NCBI GenBank assembly: GCA_022447885.1
Contig: JAKUTA010000026.1
Coordinates: 1-10,494, forward strand
Length of the DNA: 10,494 bases
DNA from: Candidatus Poseidoniales archaeon
GTDB taxonomy: Archaea > Thermoplasmatota > Poseidoniia > Poseidoniales > Thalassarchaeaceae
Direction of reading: 5' to 3'
Shown here: piece by piece, positions 1-6,786 of the stretch
Layout: the number at the start of each line of letters is the position of its first letter
Numbering within the stretch: position 1 is the stretch's first letter
The notes under the pieces: generated by a model
Database searches by the model: none
What the model was told of the DNA's origin: nothing
What the model saw: the letters and a program-made list of their open reading frames with translations, nothing else
Translations under genes and position numbers: made by a program

Positions 1-56
1 ATAGTCAGTATTAGTCCTCCGGAAAGCGGACTGCGGCCAACATCGGCAGTGCTCAT
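1..56 (-). CDS. 5' end of an unrecognised gene running off the left edge
   Basis: An ATG at 56-54 on the minus strand opens a frame with no stop up to the window edge, giving 18 full codons (MSTADVGRSPLSGGLILT). The main support is its promoter: a TATA-like TTCAATA lies exactly 31 bases upstream of the ATG, the same position as in the neighbouring large surface-protein gene. The peptide starts like that neighbour, with MST, a small polar stretch and then the beginning of a hydrophobic run, so a signal peptide or membrane segment is possible. Too little is visible to name a product. It would be transcribed in the same direction as the surface protein, 87 bases downstream of its stop codon. Confidence 0.5.
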   Translation of the reverse strand, partial: MSTADVGRSPLSGGLILT

Positions 57-80
57 GGGCCGGCAGGGACAAACCAACGC

Positions 81-87
81 TATTGAA
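81..87 (-). promoter_or_regulatory. TATA-like element of the left-edge gene
   Basis: On the minus strand TTCAATA occupies positions -31 to -25 relative to the ATG at 56. Archaeal TATA boxes are centred about 26-27 bases before the transcription start, so this placement predicts a transcript starting at or next to the ATG, that is, a leaderless mRNA. A purine-rich stretch (GAGCGAGG) just upstream could act as a BRE. No Shine-Dalgarno sequence precedes the ATG, which agrees with leaderless initiation. Confidence 0.45.
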
Positions 88-98
88 TCCTCGCTCGG

Positions 99-116
99 AT
101 GGTCCGTAGGGACCAT
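99..116. other. Hairpin downstream of the surface-protein gene
   Basis: ATGGTCC and GGACCAT form a perfect 7-bp stem around a 4-base loop (GTAG). Read on the plus strand, the stem can be extended by wobble pairs out to about 94-121. It sits 28-45 bases past the stop codon of the minus-strand surface-protein gene, where a transcript 3' end would be expected. Neither side carries a clear T-run, so calling it a terminator is only tentative. It could also stabilise the mRNA or lie upstream of the next promoter as an operator. Confidence 0.35.
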
Positions 117-143
117 TTGGGCATCCCAAGTGCATCCGAGTGT

Positions 144-3100
144 TCATCCCTCATCGAAAAGCGACCAGTCGTCCATCTCGGGCGTCTTGTACCACCACGC
201 CCCGAGTTCGTCCTCCCACCAGCTGGTGCCGTGTTCGTCGGTCGTGACATCACCATCCACGACAGCGTCTTCCGCCTGCAGGTCATCCGAATCCCCGACG
301 AATTCCTCCACTGTCGCTTCCACAGCAGCAGGCGGGGCTTCGGAGTCGGCTCCTTCTGCCCTCCGTCGCCTGATGACCACCGCGGCGCTGCTGCCCCCTG
401 CGACCAGCAGGAGCCCGAGAACGATGAGAGCGAACATCATCCAGGACAGGGCGCCATCGCCGCCACGGCCGAGGAACAACTGCGCATCTGAACATCCGTC
501 CTCCTGAACCGAGTCCCCGGAGTCGGTCCAAGGACACAGGTCGGCGGAGTCCACGACGCCATCGCCATCCTCGTCCCGCTGTGAGGCGCCGCACCCATCG
601 ATTACGTCTTCCAACTCCTCGGTGAGTGTGTCGGGGCAGGTGTCGTCAGCATTGATCACACCGTCCTTGTCGTCGTCCAACTCACCGTCCCAGCAGCCGA
701 AGATGTCCACCTCTCCGATATGCTCGGCGGGCGTGTTCCTGCAGCGAGGCAGTTCATCTCCGTCCAGTACGCCGTCACCGTCGGTGTCCCGCTCAGCATC
801 GGTGCAACCGTCGGGGCCGACGACAACTGCGCTCGGAGAGTCGAGGCAGTCGTCGACATCGTCGGTGACGCCGTCGCCGTCGATGTCGTCGGTGCAGCCG
901 TCCCCATCGATATCCATGCCTTCGACTGCGGCGATATCGGGACAATTGTCGTGGAGATTCTGCACCCCGTCACCGTCGCTGTCAGCCTGGCTCGGGCTGC
1001 AGCCGTAGCCGTCGACCTGCCCGATCTCATTCTGTGGTGTTCCAGGGCAGCGGTCGATGACGTTGCCCTCGGAATCGAACTCCCACAGGCCGTCACCGTC
1101 GTCATCCCAATCTTCGAGTTCGTCGTGGCAGCCGTCCCGGTCTCCATCGAGCTCCGGCGTCGAGAACCAGCCGGTCACCCCCTGCGGACAGTCATCCTCG
1201 TCATCGAAGAGTCCGTCACCGTCGTCATCAGTGTCCTCGCCGAGCCCGCCATTCTCCGAGCCGCTGTCCTTGCAGCCGTCCCCGTCGTTGTCCGTCACTG
1301 AGTTGGAGAACCACCAGAGCACGCCACGGGGGCAGTCGTCGTCCACATCTGCGACACCGTCGTTGTCATCGTCGAAGTCCTCGTCGGTGTCCCGGCAGCC
1401 GTCGTTGTCGAGGTCGAGGTCACCACTGGAGTTCCAGTTGACCGCCCCAGTCAAACAGTCGTCCCAGGTGTCAGTGATCTGGTCCCCGTCATCGTCGAAG
1501 TCCTCATCCCAGTCGCGACAGCCGTCGCTATCCATGTCGTTGGCTTGAGTGCTGTTCCAGCCAAGTTCCCCGGTGGCGCAGTTGTCGTCTTCATCGAGCA
1601 CACCATCGTTGTCGTCATCGAGATCCTCGCCGGCGTCACGGCAGCCGTCGCTGTCGTAGTCGGTGCTCAAAGAGGAGGTCCAGTTTCGGTCGCTGGGGGC
1701 GAAAGCACAGTCATCGTCGACATCATCCACGCCGGCGCCGTCGTCGTCGTCGTCCTCGAGGGTGTCGTGGCAGCCATCGCGGTCGTAGTCGTTGGCATCG
1801 TTGGCGGTCCAGTTGCGGAGCGTGTCCGGTCCGAAGCAGTCGTCGACCGAGTCGGGCACGCCGTCGTTGTCATCATCCATGTCCTCGTCCGAGTCGCGGC
1901 AGCCGTCACCATCAGCGTCGAGCGCCCAGTCGGTGGCATCCCAGTTGATCACCCCTGCGGGACAGTCATCATCCACGTTCAGCCGTCCATCGCCGTCCAT
2001 GTCGTCATCACAGACATCCCCGATCTGGTCACTGTCCATGTCGGTCTGATTGTAGTTGGGCACGAGCGGACAGTTGTCCACCAGATCGCTACGGTTGTCG
2101 AGGTCGCTGTCGGTGGAAAGCCCCCAGACGAAACCGCTGCCATTGAAGAAGGAATCAGAGAAGTAGAGCGTACCATCGATGATCATCCCGCATCCGCTCG
2201 CCTGAGCGACCTGGTTCAGGCAGAACTGACCCGCGACCAGCAACTTCCCATTGCTGGAGAACATGGCGTCCGTCCCGCTGTCGAACAGCGGTCCGCCGGC
2301 ACTCATCGCCCACATCCACTGGCCACTGGGAGAGACTCCCGCCACGAACACACTGTACGCAGCGTTGATGACCGAGTGTGCGCCGAAGGTGGCGTTCGCA
2401 ATCGCCGGGTCATCGTTGTCGAACCAGCCGGTGATGACCACCCCGCCAAGCGGGTTGATGCCGATTCCGCGTGCGACCTGCGTGTGACCGGAACTGTTGA
2501 CCAGCCAGTTCCAGCTGCCGTTATAGGCCAGTTGCCCGACGAACGCGTTCCATCCGGGGCTTCCTGTGCTGTTGGCCCAGTGAGCGACTCCGTCGATCTG
2601 AACAAGACCTGACATGGCTCCGCAGATGTAGATGCCCCCACCGCCGTAGGTGATGTCCAAGGGGATGATCGCGCCGTAGGTGGTGACCGCCGCGTTCGCC
2701 CACTGCCATGTGCCGTTGATGTCCATCTCCCCGACCCATGCCGCGGTGTTCCCAGGGCTGCCTAATGTCGTCGAACCGAACACAGGCGCCCCGTGGTAGT
2801 AGCCGGTGGCGAAGATACGATCGTTACCGTCGATGACGATCGCCGTGCCGTTCTCGTCGTAGGCACCCCTGCCGAACGAGACCCACTCGTACTCCCCGCT
2901 GCTGCGGTTGACCTTGGTCACGAACGCATCCTCATTATCCCCGTGGTTGTAACTGGTGTTGTCGAAGAAGGCATGGTCGCGGAACGCGCCCACGACGTAC
3001 GCATCTCCGTTCGAGTCAACGGCCACTCCGTTCATCGAATCGTCATCGCCAATGCCGCCGAAGGTGGAGCCCCACTCCCAATTGCCCGAACTGTCGAGCT

Positions 3101-3689
3101 TGGCGATGAATCCATCCTTGCTCATGGCGATAGAGTACTCGAGGTCGGTACCGAACTCGATCACATTCCTGAAGACGCCGACGAGGAAGATCTCACCACC
3201 GGACGATACGGTCACGTCCAATCCGAATGCGCCGGAATCTGTCGCACCCATGGGGACGGTGGTCTGGGAGAGCCACTGCCAGGTGCCGTAGGGCGTTAGT
3301 TCGGCCACGAAGGCGTTGTGGAAGTCCTGGTCGATGGCCGTCAGATTATCGAAGTGCACCTCTCCGCGCAATGAGCCCGCGACGACGACGTTGCCTAACG
3401 GATTCAGCGCCAGTGAGTTGATGGTGACGCTGTTCTCGTCGCCCTCGCTGTTCGCCGAACCGCTGGTCGGGACCCCGGTGGTCACGAAGTCGGTGGTGCT
3501 CGCCCTGCCGGTGACCCGATTGATCGCTCCCTGCTGGGCGAGGGTGAGCACGACATCCTCGTTGAACAGCGATGATGTGTCCTCCTGCACCTCGACATCA
3601 GGCTGGAACGCCCCCAACAGAGAGGAGAGCAGCATGATGAGGATGAGCGCGGCGGCGGCCGTACCGGAACGCGATGTGCTTGTACTCAT
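144..3689 (-). CDS. Giant membrane-anchored surface protein: propeller-like head and thrombospondin type 3 stalk
   Basis: A 1181-residue protein that should be exported and held at the cell surface. Residues 10-27 form a hydrophobic signal segment after a short N-terminus with one Arg. Residues 93-525 hold seven degenerate repeats of 50-60 residues, six of them ending in a G-x-W/Y-x-W motif, which resembles a seven-bladed beta-propeller of the SBBP type. Residues 528-1068 are Asp/Asn/Gly/Cys-rich thrombospondin type 3 repeats (DxDxDG, DDDNDG), known in that family to bind calcium in loops and to be braced by disulfides. Residues 1081-1106 form one membrane span followed by RRRR, and the last 75 residues are acidic with paired tryptophans (WWED, AWWY). 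The positively charged stop-transfer points to an outside head and an inside tail. Many N-x-S/T sites (NWT, NSS, NST) allow N-glycosylation. The ATG is fixed by the signal segment and by the TATA box at -31. The ligand is unknown; adhesion or polymer binding is a guess. Confidence 0.88.
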   Translation of the reverse strand: MSTSTSRSGTAAAALILIMLLSSLLGAFQPDVEVQEDTSSLFNEDVVLTLAQQGAINRVTGRASTTDFVTTGVPTSGSANSEGDENSVTINSLALNPLGNVVVAGSLRGEVHFDNLTAIDQDFHNAFVAELTPYGTWQWLSQTTVPMGATDSGAFGLDVTVSSGGEIFLVGVFRNVIEFGTDLEYSIAMSKDGFIAKLDSSGNWEWGSTFGGIGDDDSMNGVAVDSNGDAYVVGAFRDHAFFDNTSYNHGDNEDAFVTKVNRSSGEYEWVSFGRGAYDENGTAIVIDGNDRIFATGYYHGAPVFGSTTLGSPGNTAAWVGEMDINGTWQWANAAVTTYGAIIPLDITYGGGGIYICGAMSGLVQIDGVAHWANSTGSPGWNAFVGQLAYNGSWNWLVNSSGHTQVARGIGINPLGGVVITGWFDNDDPAIANATFGAHSVINAAYSVFVAGVSPSGQWMWAMSAGGPLFDSGTDAMFSSNGKLLVAGQFCLNQVAQASGCGMIIDGTLYFSDSFFNGSGFVWGLSTDSDLDNRSDLVDNCPLVPNYNQTDMDSDQIGDVCDDDMDGDGRLNVDDDCPAGVINWDATDWALDADGDGCRDSDEDMDDDNDGVPDSVDDCFGPDTLRNWTANDANDYDRDGCHDTLEDDDDDGAGVDDVDDDCAFAPSDRNWTSSLSTDYDSDGCRDAGEDLDDDNDGVLDEDDNCATGELGWNSTQANDMDSDGCRDWDEDFDDDGDQITDTWDDCLTGAVNWNSSGDLDLDNDGCRDTDEDFDDDNDGVADVDDDCPRGVLWWFSNSVTDNDGDGCKDSGSENGGLGEDTDDDGDGLFDDEDDCPQGVTGWFSTPELDGDRDGCHDELEDWDDDGDGLWEFDSEGNVIDRCPGTPQNEIGQVDGYGCSPSQADSDGDGVQNLHDNCPDIAAVEGMDIDGDGCTDDIDGDGVTDDVDDCLDSPSAVVVGPDGCTDAERDTDGDGVLDGDELPRCRNTPAEHIGEVDIFGCWDGELDDDKDGVINADDTCPDTLTEELEDVIDGCGASQRDEDGDGVVDSADLCPWTDSGDSVQEDGCSDAQLFLGRGGDGALSWMMFALIVLGLLLVAGGSSAAVVIRRRRAEGADSEAPPAAVEATVEEFVGDSDDLQAEDAVVDGDVTTDEHGTSWWEDELGAWWYKTPEMDDWSLFDEG
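486..2108 (-). repeat. Thrombospondin type 3 repeat region
   Basis: This stretch encodes residues 528-1068 of the surface protein. Its core is seven long units in which a Cys (residues 576, 618, 661, 704, 745, 786, 834) is followed 6-9 residues later by a Trp (583, 627, 670, 711, 752, 792, 841), then by a DxDxDGC-R/H/K-D element, then by ED-x-DDD-x-DG. Units are spaced 42, 43, 43, 41, 41 and 48 residues. The later part (about 880-1068) changes to a shorter, more classical form with DGDGV and NCP/TCP/LCP. At the DNA level the units are recognisable by recurring gcagccgtc and tcgtcgtc-like words, but they are diverged, so this is an old expansion. The repetition also creates long spurious open frames on the other strand and in other frames. 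Confidence 0.85.
2115..3413 (-). repeat. Seven propeller-like repeats in the surface protein
   Basis: This stretch encodes residues 93-525. Repeats start near residues 93, 153, 221, 281, 343, 406 and 472. Each has a strand pattern like 'G-x-hydrophobic-hydrophobic-V/T-G-x-F', a middle part with 'F-V/I-A-x-L', and a closing tryptophan motif: GTWQW, GNWEW, GEYEW, GTWQW, GSWNW, GQWMW. The seventh ends in a degenerate FVWG. Seven units is a common number of blades for a closed propeller. The fold assignment is an inference from repeat length and pattern and was not modelled. Confidence 0.6.
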
Positions 3690-3713
3690 GCAGTGGTCCC
3701 TCGTAGGGCCGAT

Positions 3714-3720
3714 TATTCAA
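3714..3720 (-). promoter_or_regulatory. TATA-like element of the surface-protein gene
   Basis: On the minus strand TTGAATA spans -31 to -25 relative to the ATG at 3689, so its centre is where an archaeal TATA box would place the transcript start at the ATG itself. A GAGGGA lies 7 bases before the ATG and could serve as a Shine-Dalgarno only if transcription starts earlier. The spacing favours a leaderless transcript. The element lies in the 80-base gap behind gcvT, so the surface protein probably has its own promoter and is not simply read through from gcvT. Confidence 0.5.
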
Positions 3721-3769
3721 AGTCGTGGTGCGTTGGTCTTGTGCGATGGATCCCGATATTCCCCAGCCG

Positions 3770-4957
3770 CTACACGAAAGGAGCTCGGACAACCACCGCT
3801 CGCACCTGCTTGCGCGGGTTCGGCGCGATGAGAACCTCATCGCCTTCCGTGACTCCAGAGATGTAGCCCATGCCGATGCCCACCCGGCCCAGACTCGGTG
3901 ACGGACCGCCCGAGGTGATCGTGCCGATCTGCTCTCCCTCTCCATCGAGCACCTGCGCGCCCGGACGTGGAAAAGGCCCCCTCTCCAACTGACGCACGCC
4001 CCACCAGCGCGCCCTCTCGCCCTGTTCAGCCGCGGCGGCCGCTGCCACCACCCGCTGCTTTCCGAGGAACTCATGCCCGAGATGCAGACCGAATGGAACG
4101 TTGGTCTCCCAACTGTCGCGCGCCAGCAGGCTCGGGTCGACCGCATGCTCACCAGCATCCGCGAGCGGCGGCCAGAGGAAGTCCTGCCCTGAGAGCAGGA
4201 ATCCCTTCTCCAGCCGCAGGGTGTCGCGCGCGCCGAGGCCTACAGGACAGATGCCGTGTTCTGCGCCGCCTTCGAGCAATGCGCGCCACAGGCCCGGCGC
4301 CGCCTCGTTCGGAACCATGATCTCGAAACCGCGCTCGCCGGTGTAGCCGGTCCCCTGGATCCAGCCGCCGACGCCCAGTTCATTCTCCCTGATCGGCTGC
4401 CCGCGGAAGTGGCGCACCACGTTCTCGTCACCCAGCACAGCGCTGACTATGGCAGGCGAGGCGGGGCCCTGGAGAGCGAGGATGGAGGTTCGCGCTGACA
4501 GGTCTTCCAGAGTGAGTGAACCATCAGCGGGCAGGTGTTGTCCGAAGTGAGCGGCCATGGTGGGGATCATGCTGGCGTTAGGGACCCCGAGGATGGCGAC
4601 CGGAGAGGGCGTTTCCCAGTCAGCACAACCGGTGTCGAGGATGTCCTGGCGGCTGGCAATCGAGAAGATCATGTCGTCGATGATGAACCCGTCCTCATCG
4701 AGGAAGTGAGTGTAGGCGCAGCGACCCGGTCTCAGGTGACTCACTCTCTGTGTGGCAAGCCCCTCGAACCACTCGAGCACTCCATCACCGGAGAAGCGGA
4801 AGAACCCCATGTGCGACACGTCGAACAGGCCGGCGTTGGCTCGGGTGTTGAGATGTTCTTCCGAGATGTTGCTGTACCAGATGGGCAGTTCGAATCCGTG
4901 GAAATCAACGAGGTTGGCCCCGGCGGCTTCATGCTCATCGTACAGCGCCGTGCGCAC
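3770..4957 (-). CDS. gcvT: Glycine cleavage T-protein family aminomethyltransferase
   Basis: A 395-residue T-protein homologue. In the glycine cleavage system this subunit moves the aminomethyl group from lipoyl H-protein to tetrahydrofolate, releasing ammonia and forming methylene-tetrahydrofolate. The start region (MRTALYDEH, then VDFHGFELPI and FDVSHMG) follows the family closely. GFIIDDM (residues 91-96) carries the conserved catalytic Asp, followed further on by ILALQGP, GTGYTGERGFE and GLGARDTLRLE, and by a C-terminal barrel ending in GTITSGGPSPSLG. Length is normal to slightly long for the family. I chose the GTG at 4957 because the protein then begins like MKRTPLFEKH-type T-proteins and a GGAGGA precedes it. 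An in-frame ATG at 4975 is the alternative and would add 6 residues (MGGGGL). No gcvH or gcvP is present in the window. A related folate-dependent transferase or demethylase of the same fold cannot be excluded. Confidence 0.88.
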   Translation of the reverse strand: MRTALYDEHEAAGANLVDFHGFELPIWYSNISEEHLNTRANAGLFDVSHMGFFRFSGDGVLEWFEGLATQRVSHLRPGRCAYTHFLDEDGFIIDDMIFSIASRQDILDTGCADWETPSPVAILGVPNASMIPTMAAHFGQHLPADGSLTLEDLSARTSILALQGPASPAIVSAVLGDENVVRHFRGQPIRENELGVGGWIQGTGYTGERGFEIMVPNEAAPGLWRALLEGGAEHGICPVGLGARDTLRLEKGFLLSGQDFLWPPLADAGEHAVDPSLLARDSWETNVPFGLHLGHEFLGKQRVVAAAAAAEQGERARWWGVRQLERGPFPRPGAQVLDGEGEQIGTITSGGPSPSLGRVGIGMGYISGVTEGDEVLIAPNPRKQVRAVVVRAPFV

Positions 4958-5111
4958 GAGTCCTCCACCGCCCATGCCCGGCCGACCGCCGAGTGGCGCT
5001 TGAGCATGGCGGATTGGTTCTCTTCGCGGTTCCTGCACACGTTCGTTCCGAGTGTTCTGTCGTGCGCCGGCAAGCGATAGGCTAAGAGCAGAAGGCGGTT
5101 GAGGGTGGACT
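4958..5111. promoter_or_regulatory. Divergent intergenic region between gcvT and the ferredoxin gene
   Basis: These 154 bases separate two genes transcribed away from each other, so promoters for both directions should lie here. For the plus-strand gene the best candidate is the AT-richer patch GATAGGCTAAGAG (5075-5087), roughly 25-37 bases before the GTG at 5112, near the position used by the clearer TATA boxes elsewhere in the window. A purine-rich GAGGGTGG (5101-5108) could be its ribosome binding site. For gcvT no convincing TATA element is visible. No coding signal is seen in the region. Confidence 0.35.
4961..4966 (-). promoter_or_regulatory. Ribosome binding site supporting the GTG start of gcvT
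   Basis: GGAGGA on the minus strand lies 3 bases before the GTG at 4957. The spacing is short but usable. The site falls inside the coding frame if translation started at the ATG at 4975, which has no comparable sequence in front of it. This site therefore decides the start choice together with the family alignment. Confidence 0.45.
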
Positions 5112-5372
5112 GTGACAGTCAAGTTCCGCGAAGGTGCCACACCGGGCGCCGTCCCGATGCTCGCCTTCGGCCCGCAGCACGACCGGCCGCAGAAGGAGGG
5201 TGCGAAACTGCAGGTGATCGACGAGTTGTGCGTCGGCTGCAACTACTGTCTGATGTCGTGTCAGGATGATGCGCTCATCGTAGAGGGAATCTGCGAGGTT
5301 CTGCTGGACAAATGTACAGACTGTCTCCGCTGCCTGCTCTGGTGTCCCACGGGCGCGCTCGTCTACGAGTGA
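5112..5372 (+). CDS. Dicluster [4Fe-4S] ferredoxin
   Basis: An 86-residue small electron carrier. Cysteines 40, 43, 46 and 50 form one CxxCxxCxxxC motif, and 68, 71, 74 and 78 form the second, ending in CP. Two cubane clusters are therefore expected. The first motif ends in CQ instead of the usual CP, and there is an additional Cys at 61. About 39 residues precede the first cluster, which is longer than in minimal clostridial-type ferredoxins. The protein is probably cytoplasmic, as no export signal is visible. The GTG at 5112 is the first start; an in-frame ATG at 5157 would remove 15 residues and leave the cluster domain whole. The FAD oxidoreductase gene starts 10 bases after its stop, so the ferredoxin is probably its dedicated redox partner. 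The direction of electron flow cannot be told from sequence. Confidence 0.85.
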   Translation: MTVKFREGATPGAVPMLAFGPQHDRPQKEGAKLQVIDELCVGCNYCLMSCQDDALIVEGICEVLLDKCTDCLRCLLWCPTGALVYE

Positions 5373-5376
5373 GGTG
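5371..5376 (+). promoter_or_regulatory. Ribosome binding site of the FAD oxidoreductase
   Basis: GAGGTG begins within the ferredoxin stop codon and lies 6 bases before the ATG at 5383. This supports that ATG over the in-frame GTG at 5374, which would overlap the site, and suggests coupled translation of the two genes. Confidence 0.5.
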
Positions 5377-5382
5377 TGCTCC

Positions 5383-6741
5383 ATGGGTGACAAGCCGAAG
5401 GCGCTGATTGTCGGCTCCGGCATAGGTGGACTGGCGACCGCTGCCAGATTGGCGCAGGAGGGCAGGCTCGATGTCGAAGTGGTCGAACGGATGTCCTTCC
5501 CGGGTGGCCGGTTCACCCAGCACGACCACGATGGGTTCGCGGTTCCGACAGGTGCCGTGCACATGATTCCGCACGGACGCAAGGGGCCGATGGCGAAGCT
5601 GCTGTTCAACAAGCGCTCCAAGGGAGGTTTGGACCTCAAACGCCACGGATTCGAGTTCCTGCCGACGACCCGCTACGCAGGCTGGTTACGCGACGGCGAG
5701 CACCGCGCTGCGAACGGTCCGTTCGGCGTGATGCGCTGGTTCACCATGAAGGACAAACTGAATCTTCCTCGTCTGCTGTCCACCCGCGCACGCAAGCCGT
5801 GGGCGAAGGGAGAGAGCGAGGAGCCGGACGGAGACGAGTGGATGCGGCGTCATTTCAGCGACGACATGGTCGATTTCCTCGACGCGTTCGCCAACTTCGC
5901 CATCTCCCTGCGCTTCTCCCAGATGCCCGCCTCGACAGTCGTGCGCATGCTGCAGAACTGCTTCTGGCTCGACCGGCCGAGCATCCCGAAAGGTGGTTGC
6001 AAGGGTGCGATCGTGGCCCTGCGCAAGGACCTCAGGGAGAACGGAGCGAAGGTCAGGATGTCGCAGGAGGTGGCGGAGATCCTGCCCGGTGATGCCGAGG
6101 AGACGACCAAGAACCACCGCTTCGCGGTGAGTCTGCGCCGCCGTGGCCGACAGGACCCTGACTGGATCGGAGCCGATGCGATCGTGTTCAACGGGGGTCA
6201 CCCGAACCTCATCAAGGCGCTCTCAGACGATTTCGCGGTCGACAAGTCGGTGCTCCAGCAGATCGAGCAGACACAGGCTGTCGGCGGCATCGGGTTCGTG
6301 TTCGCGCTCGACGACGACATCCCGCAGCGCGACAGCGGCGTGACCATGCTCACCGAGACCGAGCGCATCGGCGGTTACGTGCTGCCGACATTCAGCGAGC
6401 CCGCGCTCGCGCCCGAGGGCAAGCACATGATGATCACACACCAATACGTGCCCTCATCCGACATACAGTCGGAGATCGCCAAGGGTCGCGAGGAACTCTA
6501 CGAGAAGATCCCCTGGCTGGCGGACCACGGCGAGGAATTGTGCGTGCACGCCTACCACAGGAACTGGCCATGCAATCGCTCACCCCAGGGGGCGGAACTG
6601 CCGGCGGACATCGGGGTCGACGGGATTCGGCTCGTAGGTGACGGCATCAAGGCACACGGCTGGATGATGGTGGAGGGCATCGCTGCCAATGTTCCCCACG
6701 TCGTTGACGACATCCACTCCATGACGACTGGCAACGCTTGA
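5383..6741 (+). CDS. CrtI-like FAD-dependent oxidoreductase, partner of the ferredoxin
   Basis: A 452-residue flavoprotein of the phytoene desaturase/amine oxidase superfamily (COG1233 type). Residues 8-16 (LIVGSGIGG) are the dinucleotide-binding loop, E35 at the end of the second strand should bind the adenosine ribose, and PGGR (40-43) follows as in CrtI relatives. Near the C-terminus, GIRLVGDGIKAHGWMMVEG (414-432) matches the second FAD-contacting motif of that superfamily. The middle, which sets substrate specificity, is not one I can assign. It is shorter than carotenoid desaturases of about 490-510 residues and no other carotenoid gene is nearby. The tight coupling to a ferredoxin recalls archaeal geranylgeranyl reductases that take electrons from a ferredoxin encoded next door, but those belong to a different flavoprotein family. 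Saturation or desaturation of an isoprenoid is therefore a hypothesis only. Confidence 0.8.
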   Translation: MGDKPKALIVGSGIGGLATAARLAQEGRLDVEVVERMSFPGGRFTQHDHDGFAVPTGAVHMIPHGRKGPMAKLLFNKRSKGGLDLKRHGFEFLPTTRYAGWLRDGEHRAANGPFGVMRWFTMKDKLNLPRLLSTRARKPWAKGESEEPDGDEWMRRHFSDDMVDFLDAFANFAISLRFSQMPASTVVRMLQNCFWLDRPSIPKGGCKGAIVALRKDLRENGAKVRMSQEVAEILPGDAEETTKNHRFAVSLRRRGRQDPDWIGADAIVFNGGHPNLIKALSDDFAVDKSVLQQIEQTQAVGGIGFVFALDDDIPQRDSGVTMLTETERIGGYVLPTFSEPALAPEGKHMMITHQYVPSSDIQSEIAKGREELYEKIPWLADHGEELCVHAYHRNWPCNRSPQGAELPADIGVDGIRLVGDGIKAHGWMMVEGIAANVPHVVDDIHSMTTGNA

Positions 6742-6761
6742 ACCAGGCAAGCCGTGCGGAC

Positions 6762-6782
6762 TCGCGCGGGCGAAACGCGCGA
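6762..6782 (+). terminator. Hairpin behind the FAD oxidoreductase gene
   Basis: TCGCGCG and CGCGCGA form a perfect 7-bp GC-rich stem around a 7-base loop (GGCGAAA), starting 20 bases after the stop codon. No U-run follows, so it is not a standard intrinsic terminator. It may end or protect the ferredoxin/oxidoreductase transcript, or belong to the control region of the next gene. Confidence 0.35.
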
Positions 6783-6786
6783 AGGG

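Noticed and set aside
486..2108. The repetitive DNA of the surface protein as a possible CRISPR array or satellite.
   Set aside because: The repeats are in frame, diverged, and encode a recognised calcium-binding repeat. There are no identical repeats with unique spacers.
1545..2612. A 355-codon open frame on the plus strand across the surface-protein gene, with other long plus-strand frames at 49-507, 720-1301 and 1057-1548.
   Set aside because: They are antisense to the Asp-rich repeats: GAC/GAT-rich codons on one strand read as Val/Ile- or Ser/Pro-rich low-complexity protein on the other. None has a sensible start, domain or composition.
4976..5242. The 89-codon upstream extension of gcvT (frame open to 5242), overlapping the ferredoxin gene on the other strand.
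   Set aside because: The added residues have no match to T-proteins, run through the divergent promoter region and overlap the ferredoxin coding sequence. The family N-terminus begins near 4957.
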